Position numbers and translations under genes: made by a program
Notes under the pieces: generated by a model
Told to the model about the DNA's origin: nothing
Seen by the model: the letters and a program-made list of their open reading frames with translations, nothing else
Databases searched by the model: none
Assembly: GCF_014645815.1 (NCBI RefSeq)
Contig: NZ_BMML01000014.1
Span: 124,001-188,000, forward strand
DNA: 64,000 nt
Direction of reading: 5' to 3'
Origin: Streptomyces fuscichromogenes
GTDB taxonomy: Bacteria > Actinomycetota > Actinomycetes > Streptomycetales > Streptomycetaceae
Part shown: in pieces, positions 25,435 to 33,492 of the stretch
Numbering within the stretch: the stretch's first letter is position 1
How the letters are laid out: the number at the start of each line of letters is the position of its first letter

Positions 25435-25835
25435 GGCGACTCCAGGGGGCGCGGCGGAATGACCCCTTTCCTACCCTCTGCCCCTGCCCGACTGGTGGAC
25501 GCCACGGCCCCCGGGCCCGGCGTGCCCGGTAATGTGACCTGCGGGCCGTGACTGGCGCGCTGGGGTCTGCCGTCACATTCCCGTCGTCCGCCCGAAGGGC
25601 GGGCTCCGCGGCGCCTGGTGCGTGCGGCTGCAAGGCGGAGGAGGGAGTCGACGCGGAGCGTCGGCGACTGACGACAACGCCGCAGACGTGCGTGCCAGGC
25701 GCCGCGGAGCAGGCGGGAATGTGATGGCAGACCCCGAGGATGGGACCGACCATCGGGGAGCGGCCTGCGTCCTGACCGAGTGCCGTGCGCCTGGGCCGAA
25801 CCGTGAATGCCGAACGCCATCTCCGGAGGTCCCGA
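25435..25835. other. intergenic region holding the MITE-like element
   Basis: 401 bases between divergent rocD and glyA. The centre is filled by the inverted-repeat element at 25562-25735. The remaining 100 bases before glyA should hold its promoter and the GGAGG at about 25824. Confidence 0.6.
25562..25735. mobile_element. MITE-like 174-bp inverted-repeat element
   Basis: The ends are 22-base inverted repeats beginning GGGGTCTGCC (25562) and closing GGCAGACCCC (25735), with one mismatch (G/A). Inside them lies a second perfect pair, CTCCGCGGCGCCTGG (25604-25618) and its complement (25695-25709), enclosing a 76-base core rich in short palindromes (GTCGACGCGGAGCGTCGGCGAC). No transposase ORF fits inside. 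The whole unit could also fold as a long RNA hairpin. I saw no clear target-site duplication. Confidence 0.65.
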
Positions 25836-27290
25836 ATGTCCGACCCGTCCGCGCCCCTGTCCACCGAGTCCAAGGCCTACCGCGCCGCCCTCGACGTGAT
25901 CCGCGCGGTCGAGCCGCGGGTCGCCGACGCCATCGGCCAGGAGGTCGCCGACCAGCGCGAGATGCTCAAGCTGATCGCCTCCGAGAACTACGCCTCCCCG
26001 GCGACCCTGCTCGCGATGGGCAACTGGTTCAGCGACAAGTACGCCGAGGGCACCATCGGCCGCCGCTTCTACGCCGGCTGCCGCAACGTGGACACCGTCG
26101 AGGGGCTCGCCGCCGAGCACGCCCGCGAGCTGTTCGGTGCCCGGCACGCCTACGTCCAGCCGCACTCCGGCATCGACGCCAACCTGGTCGCCTTCTGGGC
26201 CGTCCTCGCCGACCGCGTCGAGGTCCCCTTCCTCGCGAGGACCGGCGTCCGCCAGGTCAACGACCTCTCCGAGGCCGACTGGGCGGAGCTGCGCCAGGCC
26301 TTCGGCAACCAGCGGATGCTCGGCATGTCCCTGGACGCGGGCGGCCACCTCACCCACGGCTTCCGCCCGAACATCTCCGGCAAGATGTTCGACCAGCGTT
26401 CCTACGGCACCGACCCGACGACCGGCCTGATCGACTACGACGCGCTGCGCGTCCAGGCCCGCGAGTTCAAGCCGCTGATCATCGTCGCGGGCTATTCCGC
26501 GTACCCCCGTCTGGTGAACTTCCGGATCATGCGGGAGATCGCCGACGAGGTCGGCGCGACCCTCATGGTCGACATGGCGCACTTCGCGGGCCTGGTCGCC
26601 GGCAAGGTCCTGACCGGCGACTTCGACCCGGTCCCGCACGCCCAGATCGTGACCACGACCACCCACAAGTCGCTGCGCGGCCCGCGCGGCGGCATGGTCC
26701 TGTGCGACGACTCCCTCAAGGACCAGGTCGACCGCGGCTGCCCGATGGTCCTCGGCGGCCCGCTCCCGCACGTCATGGCCGCCAAGGCCGTCGCCCTCGC
26801 CGAGGCCCGGCAGCCCGCCTTCCAGGACTACGCCCAGCGCATCGTCGACAACTCGCGCGCGCTGGCCGAGGGACTGATGCGCCGGGGCGCCACCCTGGTC
26901 ACCGGCGGCACGGACAACCACCTCAACCTGATCGACGTGGAGACCTCGTACGGCCTCACCGGTCGCCAGGCCGAGACCGCCCTCCTCGACTCCGGCATCG
27001 TCACCAACCGCAACGCGATCCCCGCCGACCCGAACGGCGCCTGGTACACCTCCGGCATCCGCATCGGCACGCCCGCGCTGACGACCCGCGGCCTGGGCAC
27101 GGCGGAGATGGACGAGGTCGCGGGCCTGATCGACCGCGTCCTGACCGCCACGGAGCCCGGCACCACGAAGTCCGGCGCCCCGTCCAAGGCCTCCCACGTC
27201 CTCGACGAGAAGGTCTCGACGGAGATCGCCCAGCGCGCGACGGACCTGGTCTCCGGCTTCCCGCTGTACCCGGAGATCGACCTCGGCTGA
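25836..27290 (+). CDS. glyA: serine hydroxymethyltransferase
   Basis: 484 residues from ATG 25836 with GGAGGTCCCGA upstream. It has LIASENYASPATLLAMGNWF, YAEGTIGRRFYAGCRNVDTVE, DMAHFAGLVAGKV and the PLP lysine in VTTTTHKSLRGPRGGM. The enzyme interconverts serine plus tetrahydrofolate with glycine plus 5,10-methylene-THF. It is about 60 residues longer than the E. coli enzyme (417 residues): RTGVRQVNDLSEADWAELRQ around residue 140 belongs to the longer actinobacterial variant. A dispersed repeat copy follows its stop and could terminate the transcript. The position just before trpS fits Streptomyces core gene order as I remember it. Confidence 0.93.
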   Translation: MSDPSAPLSTESKAYRAALDVIRAVEPRVADAIGQEVADQREMLKLIASENYASPATLLAMGNWFSDKYAEGTIGRRFYAGCRNVDTVEGLAAEHARELFGARHAYVQPHSGIDANLVAFWAVLADRVEVPFLARTGVRQVNDLSEADWAELRQAFGNQRMLGMSLDAGGHLTHGFRPNISGKMFDQRSYGTDPTTGLIDYDALRVQAREFKPLIIVAGYSAYPRLVNFRIMREIADEVGATLMVDMAHFAGLVAGKVLTGDFDPVPHAQIVTTTTHKSLRGPRGGMVLCDDSLKDQVDRGCPMVLGGPLPHVMAAKAVALAEARQPAFQDYAQRIVDNSRALAEGLMRRGATLVTGGTDNHLNLIDVETSYGLTGRQAETALLDSGIVTNRNAIPADPNGAWYTSGIRIGTPALTTRGLGTAEMDEVAGLIDRVLTATEPGTTKSGAPSKASHVLDEKVSTEIAQRATDLVSGFPLYPEIDLG

Positions 27291-27308
27291 TCGGCACCGC
27301 GAGGGGCA

Positions 27309-27349
27309 GCGCCCCGTCAGGGGCGCGGGGAACTGCGCGACAAGCCCCC
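27309..27349 (-). repeat. dispersed repeat copy after glyA
   Basis: Reverse-orientation copy: GCGCCCCGTCAGGGGCGC stem-loop followed by GGGGAACTGCGCGACAAG. It begins 19 bases after the glyA stop. Confidence 0.85.
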
Positions 27350-27419
27350 ACCGGGCCCGCAGTCCCCGCGCTCCGAAACCACCCCTCACCGCCGGGCCAT
27401 TCCCACCCTCGCCCTCTGA

Positions 27420-27425
27420 GAGAAT
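27420..27425 (+). promoter_or_regulatory. -10 element of a leaderless promoter (trpS)
   Basis: GAGAAT, 7 bases before ATG 27433. No Shine-Dalgarno lies between, and an in-frame upstream ATG (27424) would overlap this hexamer. Confidence 0.5.
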
Positions 27426-27432
27426 GGTGAAC

Positions 27433-28446
27433 ATGGCCTCTGACCGACCCCGCGTGCTCTCCGGCATCCAGCCCACCGCCGGCTCGTTCCACCTGGGCAA
27501 CTACCTCGGCGCCGTCCGCCAGTGGGTAGCGCTCCAGGAGTCCCACGACGCCTTCTACATGGTCGTGGACCTGCACGCGATCACGGTCCCGCAGGACCCC
27601 GCCGACCTGCGCGCCAACACCCGGCTCGCCACCGCCCAGCTGCTCGCGGCCGGCCTGGACCCGGACCGCTGCACCCTGTTCGTGCAGAGCCATGTCCCCG
27701 AGCACGCCCAGCTCGCCTGGGTCATGAACTGCCTCACCGGCTTCGGCGAGGCCAGCCGGATGACCCAGTTCAAGGACAAGGCGGCCAAGCAGGGCACGGA
27801 CCGCGCGAGCGTCGGCCTGTTCACGTACCCGATCCTCCAGGTCGCCGACATCCTGCTCTACCAGGCCAACGAGGTGCCGGTCGGCGAGGACCAGCGCCAG
27901 CACGTCGAGCTCACCCGCGACCTCGCCGAGCGTTTCAACGGCCGCTTCGGCGAGACCTTCACCATCCCGAAGCCGTACATCCTCAAGGAGACGGCGAAGA
28001 TCTACGACCTCCAGGACCCGTCGATCAAGATGAGCAAGTCGGCGTCCACGCCGAAGGGTCTCATCAACCTCCTCGACGACCCGAAGGCGACCGCGAAGAA
28101 GGTCAGGAGCGCGGTCACCGACACGGAGACCGTGATCCGCTACGACGCCGCGGGCAAGCCGGGCGTCTCCAACCTCCTCACCATCCACTCCACCCTCACC
28201 GGCAGGTCGATCGCCGAGCTGGAGCAGGAGTACGAGGGCAAGATGTACGGCGCGCTCAAGACGGACCTCGCCGACATCATGGTCGACTTCGTCACCCCGT
28301 TCCGGGAGCGCACCCAGCAGTACCTGGACGACTCGGAGACCCTCGACTCGATCCTGGCCAAGGGCGCCGAGAAGGCCCGTGCGGTCGCGGCCGAGACCCT
28401 GGCCCAGGCCTACGACAGGGTCGGCTTCCTGCCCGCCAAGCACTGA
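27433..28446 (+). CDS. trpS: tryptophanyl-tRNA synthetase
   Basis: 337 residues from ATG 27433. Class I synthetase: the HIGH-type motif is FHLGNYLGAV near residue 20 and the KMSKS motif is DPSIKMSKSASTPKGL near 200. VVDLHAITVPQDPADLRANT and YPILQVADILLYQANEVPVG are hallmarks of TrpRS. It charges tRNA-Trp in the cytoplasm. Streptomyces often carry two trpS genes, one resistant to indolmycin; nothing in the sequence decides which this is, but its position beside glyA suggests the housekeeping copy. Confidence 0.93.
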   Translation: MASDRPRVLSGIQPTAGSFHLGNYLGAVRQWVALQESHDAFYMVVDLHAITVPQDPADLRANTRLATAQLLAAGLDPDRCTLFVQSHVPEHAQLAWVMNCLTGFGEASRMTQFKDKAAKQGTDRASVGLFTYPILQVADILLYQANEVPVGEDQRQHVELTRDLAERFNGRFGETFTIPKPYILKETAKIYDLQDPSIKMSKSASTPKGLINLLDDPKATAKKVRSAVTDTETVIRYDAAGKPGVSNLLTIHSTLTGRSIAELEQEYEGKMYGALKTDLADIMVDFVTPFRERTQQYLDDSETLDSILAKGAEKARAVAAETLAQAYDRVGFLPAKH

Positions 28447-28576
28447 GCGAAGCGAAGCGCTGCACATCACTTCGGCCGCGGCTGCCCGGGAGGCGGCCGT
28501 GGCCGTACAGTCGATAGCCGGACGCCCGGGTACGAACCCGACATGCGTCCGCCCACCACGACCGACGGGAGACGAC

Positions 28577-29155
28577 GTGGGGACCGTAACGATCGGCGTG
28601 TCGATCGCGGTCCCGGAGCCTCACGGCAGCCTGCTCCAGGAGCGGCGCGCGGGCTTCGGCGACGCCGCGGCCCACGGCATTCCGACACACGTGACCCTGC
28701 TGCCGCCGACGGAGATCGACTCGGCGGCGCTGGCCGCGGTGGAGGCCCACCTGAGCGAGGTCGCCGCGGTGGGGCGGCCGTTTCCGATGCGGCTGTGCGG
28801 GACCGGTACGTTCCGGCCGTTGTCGCCGGTGGTGTACGTCCGGGTGGTCGAGGGAGCGGACGGCTGCGCCTGGCTGCAGCAGCGGGTGCGGGACGCGTCG
28901 GGGCCACTGGAGCGGGAGCTGCAGTTCCCGTACCACCCGCATGTGACGGTCGCCCACGGGATCGACGAGGCGGCGATGGACCGGGCGTTCGCCGAGCTGG
29001 CGGACTTCGAGGCCGAGTGGCCCTGCACGGGGTTCGCTCTGCACGAGCAGGGGCTCGACGGGGTGTGGCGGAAGCTGCGGGAGTACGTGTTCGGCGGGGC
29101 CGTTGTGCCGCCTCAGGTGGGGCATGCGGAGCGGGGGAGCATCGCGAGTCGGTAG
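28577..29155 (+). CDS. 2H phosphoesterase / 2'-5' RNA ligase family protein
   Basis: 192 residues from GTG 28577 with GGGAGA upstream; the longer frame from 28379 starts inside trpS. It has two HxT/S-type motifs, PTHVTLLPP near residue 38 and YHPHVTVAHG near 120, which supply the catalytic histidines of the 2H superfamily. Members hydrolyse cyclic nucleotides or cyclic phosphate RNA ends, or ligate RNA. The exact substrate cannot be read. A dispersed repeat separates it from the convergent dprE2. Confidence 0.82.
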   Translation: MGTVTIGVSIAVPEPHGSLLQERRAGFGDAAAHGIPTHVTLLPPTEIDSAALAAVEAHLSEVAAVGRPFPMRLCGTGTFRPLSPVVYVRVVEGADGCAWLQQRVRDASGPLERELQFPYHPHVTVAHGIDEAAMDRAFAELADFEAEWPCTGFALHEQGLDGVWRKLREYVFGGAVVPPQVGHAERGSIASR

Positions 29156-29171
29156 CCCGCGGGTGGTTCGT

Positions 29172-29209
29172 GGCTGGTCGCGCAGTTCCTCGCGCCCCTC
29201 ACGGGGCGC
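29172..29209 (+). repeat. dispersed repeat copy between convergent genes
   Basis: GGCTGGTCGCGCAGTTCC with one change (TCCTCGCG instead of TCCCCGCG), ending in the GCGCCCCTCACGGGGCGC stem-loop. It lies between the stops of the 2H phosphoesterase and dprE2. Confidence 0.85.
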
Positions 29210-29210
29210 T

Positions 29211-29966
29211 TCAGATCGGAAGTCTCCGAAACAGACCCCGCGGCGCGTGCCGTAGCGCCGACATCACCACCCGCAGCGCGCCCGGCACCCACACCACCTC
29301 CGAGCGCCTGCGCAGGCCCACCTCGATGGCCGTCGCGACCGCCTCCGGGGTCGTGGCGAGCGGTGCCTCCTCCAGACCCTGTGTCATCTTCGACCGCACG
29401 AACCCCGGCCGGACGACCATCACGTGCACGCCCGTCCCGTGCAGGGCGTCGCCCAGGCCCTGGGTGAAGGCGTCCAGGCCCGCCTTGCTGGAACCGTAGA
29501 TGAAGTTGGAGCGGCGGGCCCGCTCCCCGGCGACCGAGGAGAGGACCACCAGCGAGCCGTGGCCCTGCGCCTGCAAGGCCCGTGCGCTGACCAGGCCCGC
29601 CGAGACGGCGCCGGTGTAGTTGGTCTGGGCGACGCGCACGGCGTTCACCGGTTCGCGTTCGTCGGTCGCCTGGTCGCCGAGGATGCCGAAGGCGAGCAGC
29701 ACCAGGTCGACGTCGCCGTTGGCGAAGACCTTGCCGAGCGCCGCCTCGTGGGACTCGGGGTCGAGCGCGTCGAAGGGGACGGTGTGCACGTCCGGGCCGA
29801 GGGCGCGCAGTTGCCCGGCGGCCTGTTCGAGGGCGGGGGAGGGGCGGCCCGCCAGCCAGACCGTACGGGTGCGGCGGGCGATCAGCCGGCGCGCGGTGGC
29901 CAGCGCGATCTCCGACGTACCGCCGAGGACGAGCAGGGACTGGGGCATTCCGAAAGCGTCCTTCAC
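29211..29966 (-). CDS. dprE2: decaprenylphosphoryl-2-keto-ribose reductase
   Basis: 251 residues from GTG 29966 with CAGGAG upstream. Short-chain dehydrogenase: VLGGTSEIALATARRL for NAD(P)H binding, LVVLSSVAGERARRSNFIYG with the catalytic serine and YGSSKAGLD with Tyr-x3-Lys. The GGTSEIA variant of the nucleotide motif and close coupling to DprE1 are characteristic of DprE2, which reduces the 2-keto intermediate to decaprenyl-phosphoryl-arabinose. It follows dprE1 by 37 bases. The lipid carrier in Streptomyces may have another chain length, so decaprenyl is by analogy. Confidence 0.88.
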   Translation of the reverse strand: MKDAFGMPQSLLVLGGTSEIALATARRLIARRTRTVWLAGRPSPALEQAAGQLRALGPDVHTVPFDALDPESHEAALGKVFANGDVDLVLLAFGILGDQATDEREPVNAVRVAQTNYTGAVSAGLVSARALQAQGHGSLVVLSSVAGERARRSNFIYGSSKAGLDAFTQGLGDALHGTGVHVMVVRPGFVRSKMTQGLEEAPLATTPEAVATAIEVGLRRRSEVVWVPGALRVVMSALRHAPRGLFRRLPI

Positions 29967-30003
29967 GGCGACTCCTGAGGGCTGGCGGAGGTCTGGCGGA
30001 GGT

Positions 30004-31395
30004 CTAGAGACCGAGACGGCGGGACAGGTCGGAGACGAAGACCCCGCGTGGGTCCAACTCGGCCCGCAGGGAACGGAAGTCGTCGAGGCGGGGGTACATC
30101 GCGGCCAGCAGTTCGGGGCGGAGCCGGGCGTCCTTGGCGAGGTAGACGCGGCCGCCGGCACCCGCGACCTCCTCGTCCAGTTCGTCGAGGAAGCCGGCGA
30201 GGCCGGGCAGCGCGGCGGGGATGTCCAGGGCGAGGGTCCAGCCGGGCACGGGGAAGGAGAGCCAGCCGGGGTCGGCGTCGCCGAAGCGTTTGAGGACGGC
30301 CAGGAAGGACGGGCAGCGGTGCTCGGCGATCCGGCCCACGATCCGGCGCAGGGCGGCCTCCTGGCCGTGCCCGACGACGAACTGGTACTGCACGAAGCCG
30401 GCCCGGCCGTAGACGCGGTTCCAGTGCGGAACGCCGTCCAGGGGGTGGAAGAACGTGGCGATGCGCTGGAGCTGGCCGACCCGGGCGCGGGGTGCCTTGC
30501 GGTACCAGAGTTCGTTGAAGAGGCCCACGGTGGCGCGGCCCAGCAGGCCGTCGGGGACGAAGCCGGGCGCGGCCGGGAGGGTGCGGGGGCGGAAGGCGAG
30601 GGGCGCGCGCCCGGCGCGGGTGGCCTTGCCGAGCGCCTCCAGGGGCGCGTGGTCGCCGCGGGTGAGCACCGCGCGCCCGGTCGCCGCCCCGCGCGCGAGC
30701 AGGTCGATCCAGGCGACCGAGTAGCGGTAGCGGTGGTCGGTGGCGGTCAGCCGGGCCATCAGGTCGTCGAGGTCGGTGGCGCGTTCGGTGTCGACGCGCA
30801 TGTACGACGTCTCGACGGGGAGGAGGCGGACGGTCGCCGTGAGGATCACTCCGGTCAGACCCATGCCGCCGGCCGTCGCGTCGAACAGCGGGGTGCCGCG
30901 GCTCACCGTACGGACCTGGCCGTCGGCGGTGAGGAGTTCGAAGGACAGCACGTGACGGGAGAACGATCCCGAGACATGGTGGTTCTTGCCGTGGATGTCG
31001 GCGCCGATCGCGCCGCCCACCGTCACCTGGCGGGTCCCCGGGGTCACCGGGACGAACCAGCCGAGCGGCAGCAGCACCTCCATCAGGCGGTGCAACGAGA
31101 CCCCGGCGTCGCACAGCAGGGTGCCGCCGTCGGCGTCGATGGCATGGATGCGGTCGAGGCCCGTCATGTCGAGCACGGCTCCGCCGGCGTTCTGCGCCGC
31201 GTCGCCGTAGGCCCGTCCGAGCCCCCGCGCGATACCGCCGCGCGCCCCGCAGCTCCGGATCGCGTTCGCCGCCTCCTGGTAGGTCCGGGGACGGATCAGG
31301 CGGGCGGCGGTGGGGGCGGTGCGGCCCCAGCCGGTGACGGAGACGGTGGTCTCGGGCGCGGCGGGACCTGCGGGCCCTTCAGGCTTTCCAGGCAT
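30004..31395 (-). CDS. dprE1: decaprenylphosphoryl-ribose 2-oxidase
   Basis: 463 residues from ATG 31395, which follows TACGGT by seven bases (leaderless); a further start at 31437 would add 14 residues. FAD-binding type 4 fold: PVTPGTRQVTVGGAIGADIH and GKNHHVSGSF match the mycobacterial enzyme, and VYLAKDARL keeps the lysine equivalent to Lys418. The segment GWTLALDIP aligns with GWNICVDFP of M. tuberculosis DprE1, putting alanine (residue 389) where Cys387 is attacked by benzothiazinones. It oxidises polyprenyl-phosphoryl-ribose at C2 and works with DprE2. Confidence 0.9.
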   Translation of the reverse strand: MPGKPEGPAGPAAPETTVSVTGWGRTAPTAARLIRPRTYQEAANAIRSCGARGGIARGLGRAYGDAAQNAGGAVLDMTGLDRIHAIDADGGTLLCDAGVSLHRLMEVLLPLGWFVPVTPGTRQVTVGGAIGADIHGKNHHVSGSFSRHVLSFELLTADGQVRTVSRGTPLFDATAGGMGLTGVILTATVRLLPVETSYMRVDTERATDLDDLMARLTATDHRYRYSVAWIDLLARGAATGRAVLTRGDHAPLEALGKATRAGRAPLAFRPRTLPAAPGFVPDGLLGRATVGLFNELWYRKAPRARVGQLQRIATFFHPLDGVPHWNRVYGRAGFVQYQFVVGHGQEAALRRIVGRIAEHRCPSFLAVLKRFGDADPGWLSFPVPGWTLALDIPAALPGLAGFLDELDEEVAGAGGRVYLAKDARLRPELLAAMYPRLDDFRSLRAELDPRGVFVSDLSRRLGL

Positions 31396-31402
31396 GAGGA
31401 CG

Positions 31403-31408
31403 ACCGTA
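31403..31408 (-). promoter_or_regulatory. -10 element of a leaderless promoter (dprE1)
   Basis: TACGGT on the minus strand, 7 bases before ATG 31395. Confidence 0.6.
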
Positions 31409-31457
31409 TCGCTGTCGTATGGGTGTGATGCGAGCAATGAGGGGTTGGTAACGGAAG

Positions 31458-31484
31458 ATCACCCGACTCCTCGAAACGGGTGAT
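31458..31484. promoter_or_regulatory. inverted repeat in the dprE1/PAP2 divergent region
   Basis: ATCACCCG and CGGGTGAT, perfect 8-bp arms separated by 11 bases, between the starts of dprE1 and the PAP2 gene. The centre-to-centre distance of about two helical turns suits a dimeric regulator acting on both directions. Confidence 0.45.
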
Positions 31485-31536
31485 TATCGGAATGTCGCTC
31501 AATATGGTCGTAGCTTTGGCGGGGTGAAGGTGAACA

Positions 31537-32046
31537 GTGAGTCCAATGGACGACATGGACCACCGGATCCTCTCCGCACTGCACGCCTGCGGCGCCGATC
31601 CACGCGTCGCGTCGGCCGCGCGCGGTCTCTCCCTCGCCGGTGAGCACGGCGCGCTCTGGCTCGCGGCGGGCCTCGCCGGGGCCGCCGTGGACGGCGCGCG
31701 GCGCGGCGCCTGGTTGCGCGGCACGGCGCTGGTCGCGGGTGCGCACCTGGGCAGTATGGGCGTCAAACGGGTCGTCCGCCGGGCGCGCCCCGCACATGTC
31801 CGGCCCCGGATGCGCACCGCGGGCCGGCACTCCTTCCCCAGCTCGCACGCCACCTCCGCCACGGCCGCCGCCGTCGCCTTCGGGGCGCTCGGCGTGCCCG
31901 CCCTCGCTCCCCTCGCGGCCGCCATGTGCCTGTCCCGGCTGGTCGTCGGCGTGCACTTCCCGACGGACGTGGCGGCGGGCGCGGCCCTGGGCGCGCTCAC
32001 GGCCCGCGCCGGGGCGCGCTGGATGAGCGGAGGCGGGCGTGACTGA
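31537..32046 (+). CDS. PAP2 phosphatase, DPA pathway type
   Basis: 169 residues from GTG 31537 with GAAGG six bases upstream. The three phosphatase motifs are present: KRVVRRARP, FPSSHATS and SRLVVGVHFPTDV, within a hydrophobic protein of several membrane segments. Small size and linkage to UbiA and GtrA match Rv3807c, proposed to remove the 5-phosphate from decaprenyl-phosphoryl-5-phosphoribose. The ubiA start overlaps its end by eight bases. A general PAP2 lipid phosphatase is the alternative, but the neighbours favour the DPA role. Confidence 0.85.
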   Translation: MSPMDDMDHRILSALHACGADPRVASAARGLSLAGEHGALWLAAGLAGAAVDGARRGAWLRGTALVAGAHLGSMGVKRVVRRARPAHVRPRMRTAGRHSFPSSHATSATAAAVAFGALGVPALAPLAAAMCLSRLVVGVHFPTDVAAGAALGALTARAGARWMSGGGRD

Positions 32047-33070
32047 GACCGCGCACGCCGCCGCCGGGGGCGTCGCCGGGACGACACCGGCGCAGGGGCC
32101 GGCCGAGGGCATTGCTGAAACGACTCTGCATGAGCAGCGCGCCCACCCCGCGCGGCCGTCCGCACCACCCCGGGCCCCCGTCACCCTCCACGGCGTACTC
32201 CTCGGCCTGCTGAAGACCACCCGACCCAAGCAGTGGGTCAAGAACACCCTGGTCATCGCCGCTCCGGCCGCCGCCGGCCAGCTGTTCTCCGGGCACGCCC
32301 TCGCCCGCCTCGCCCTCACCTTCGCCCTCTTCACGGCCTGCGCGGCCGCCGTCTACCTGATCAACGACGCCCGGGACGCCGGGGCCGACCGCGCCCACCC
32401 CGTCAAGTGCCGCCGCCCGGTCGCCGCCGGGCAGGTCCCGGTCCCCGTCGCCTACACCGCGGGAGGCGTCCTGGCGGTCCTGGCCCCGCTGCTCGCGGCC
32501 CGGCTGACCCCACCCCTGGTCCCGGCCCTGCTGATCGCCTACCTGGGCATGCAACTGGCCTACTGCGTCGCCCTGAAGCACGTCCTGGTCGTCGACCTCG
32601 TCGTCGTCACCACCGGCTTCCTGATGCGGGCGATGATCGGCGGGGTCGCCCTCGGCATCCCGCTGTCCCGCTGGTTCCTGATCACCACCGGCTTCGGCGC
32701 GCTCTTCATGGTGTCGGCCAAGCGCTACTCCGAGGCCGTGCAGATGGCCGGGAAGGCCGGCGCCACCCGCGCGCTGCTCACCGAGTACACCACCGGCTAC
32801 CTTCGCTTCGTCTGGCAGCTGGCCGCCGGAGTCGCCGTCCTCGCCTACTGCCTGTGGGCCCTGGAGGGCCACCGCGGGCCCGCCGCCGGCCTGCTGCCCT
32901 GGCGCCAGCTGTCCATGGTCGCCTTCATCCTGGCGATCCTGCGGTACGCCGTCTTCGCCGACCGCGGCACCGCAGGCGAACCCGAGGACGTCGTCCTGGG
33001 CGACCGCGCCCTCGCCCTGATCGGCCTGGCCTGGCTGGCGATGTACGGCCTCGCGGTGGCCCACTGGTGA
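32039..33070 (+). CDS. ubiA: polyprenyl-phosphate phosphoribosyltransferase (UbiA family)
   Basis: 343 residues, GTG start overlapping the PAP2 gene. An Ala/Pro-rich cytoplasmic tail of about 45 residues is followed by RPKQWVKN, the first Asp-rich motif NDARDAGADRAHPVKCRRPV, and the second region LKHVLVVDLVVVTTGFLMRA, with around nine membrane segments. This matches Rv3806c-type decaprenyl-phosphate 5-phosphoribosyltransferase, which transfers phosphoribose from PRPP to the lipid carrier, rather than menaquinone prenyltransferases. It is the committed step of the arabinose-donor pathway encoded here. Confidence 0.88.
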   Translation: MTETAHAAAGGVAGTTPAQGPAEGIAETTLHEQRAHPARPSAPPRAPVTLHGVLLGLLKTTRPKQWVKNTLVIAAPAAAGQLFSGHALARLALTFALFTACAAAVYLINDARDAGADRAHPVKCRRPVAAGQVPVPVAYTAGGVLAVLAPLLAARLTPPLVPALLIAYLGMQLAYCVALKHVLVVDLVVVTTGFLMRAMIGGVALGIPLSRWFLITTGFGALFMVSAKRYSEAVQMAGKAGATRALLTEYTTGYLRFVWQLAAGVAVLAYCLWALEGHRGPAAGLLPWRQLSMVAFILAILRYAVFADRGTAGEPEDVVLGDRALALIGLAWLAMYGLAVAHW

Positions 33071-33492
33071 CCGCGCACCAGCGCGAACTGATCGGCTTCG
33101 CGGCCGTCGGCCTGCTCGCCTACACCGCCGACCTCGGCCTCTTCAGCTGGCTGCGCGGCCCGGCCGCCCTCGACCCGCTCACCGCCAAGTCCCTGTCCTT
33201 CGTGGCCGGCTGCACGGTCGCCTACCTCGGCAACGCCTGCGGCACCTACCGGCACGCGCGGGCGACCGGGGTGCGCCCCTACGCCGTCTTCGTCGCGGTG
33301 AACCTCGCCGGCGCCCTGGTCCAGCTGGTCTGCCTCGCCGTCAGCCACTACGGACTCGGGCTCACCTCCCAGCGCGCCGACACCGTCTCCGGAGCGGTCG
33401 TCGGCATGGCGCTGGCCACCGTCCTGCGCTTCTGGGGTACCCGTACATTGGTGTTCCGCGCACAGGGCAGAGTCGGATCATGGACTGGCTGA
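33067..33492 (+). CDS. GtrA family membrane protein
   Basis: 141 residues, GTG start inside the ubiA stop (GTGA). Four hydrophobic segments: LIGFAAVGLLAYTADLGLF, LTAKSLSFVAGCTVAYLGN, YAVFVAVNLAGALVQLVCLA and a last one ending VGMALATVLRFWGTRTLVF. GtrA proteins help move polyprenyl-linked sugars across the membrane. In mycobacteria Rv3789 sits beside dprE1 and is linked to DPA use. The 13-base overlap with the next gene keeps it in the same transcript. Confidence 0.83.
   Translation: MTAHQRELIGFAAVGLLAYTADLGLFSWLRGPAALDPLTAKSLSFVAGCTVAYLGNACGTYRHARATGVRPYAVFVAVNLAGALVQLVCLAVSHYGLGLTSQRADTVSGAVVGMALATVLRFWGTRTLVFRAQGRVGSWTG

Noticed and set aside
25562..25735. tRNA or known riboswitch upstream of glyA
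   Set aside because: The region is two nested inverted repeats with no cloverleaf, T-loop GTTCRANNC or recognisable aptamer core.
29172..29209. Each dispersed repeat copy as an IS element
   Set aside because: Copies are under 45 bases, have no terminal repeats or ORF, and behave like REP/terminator sequences.
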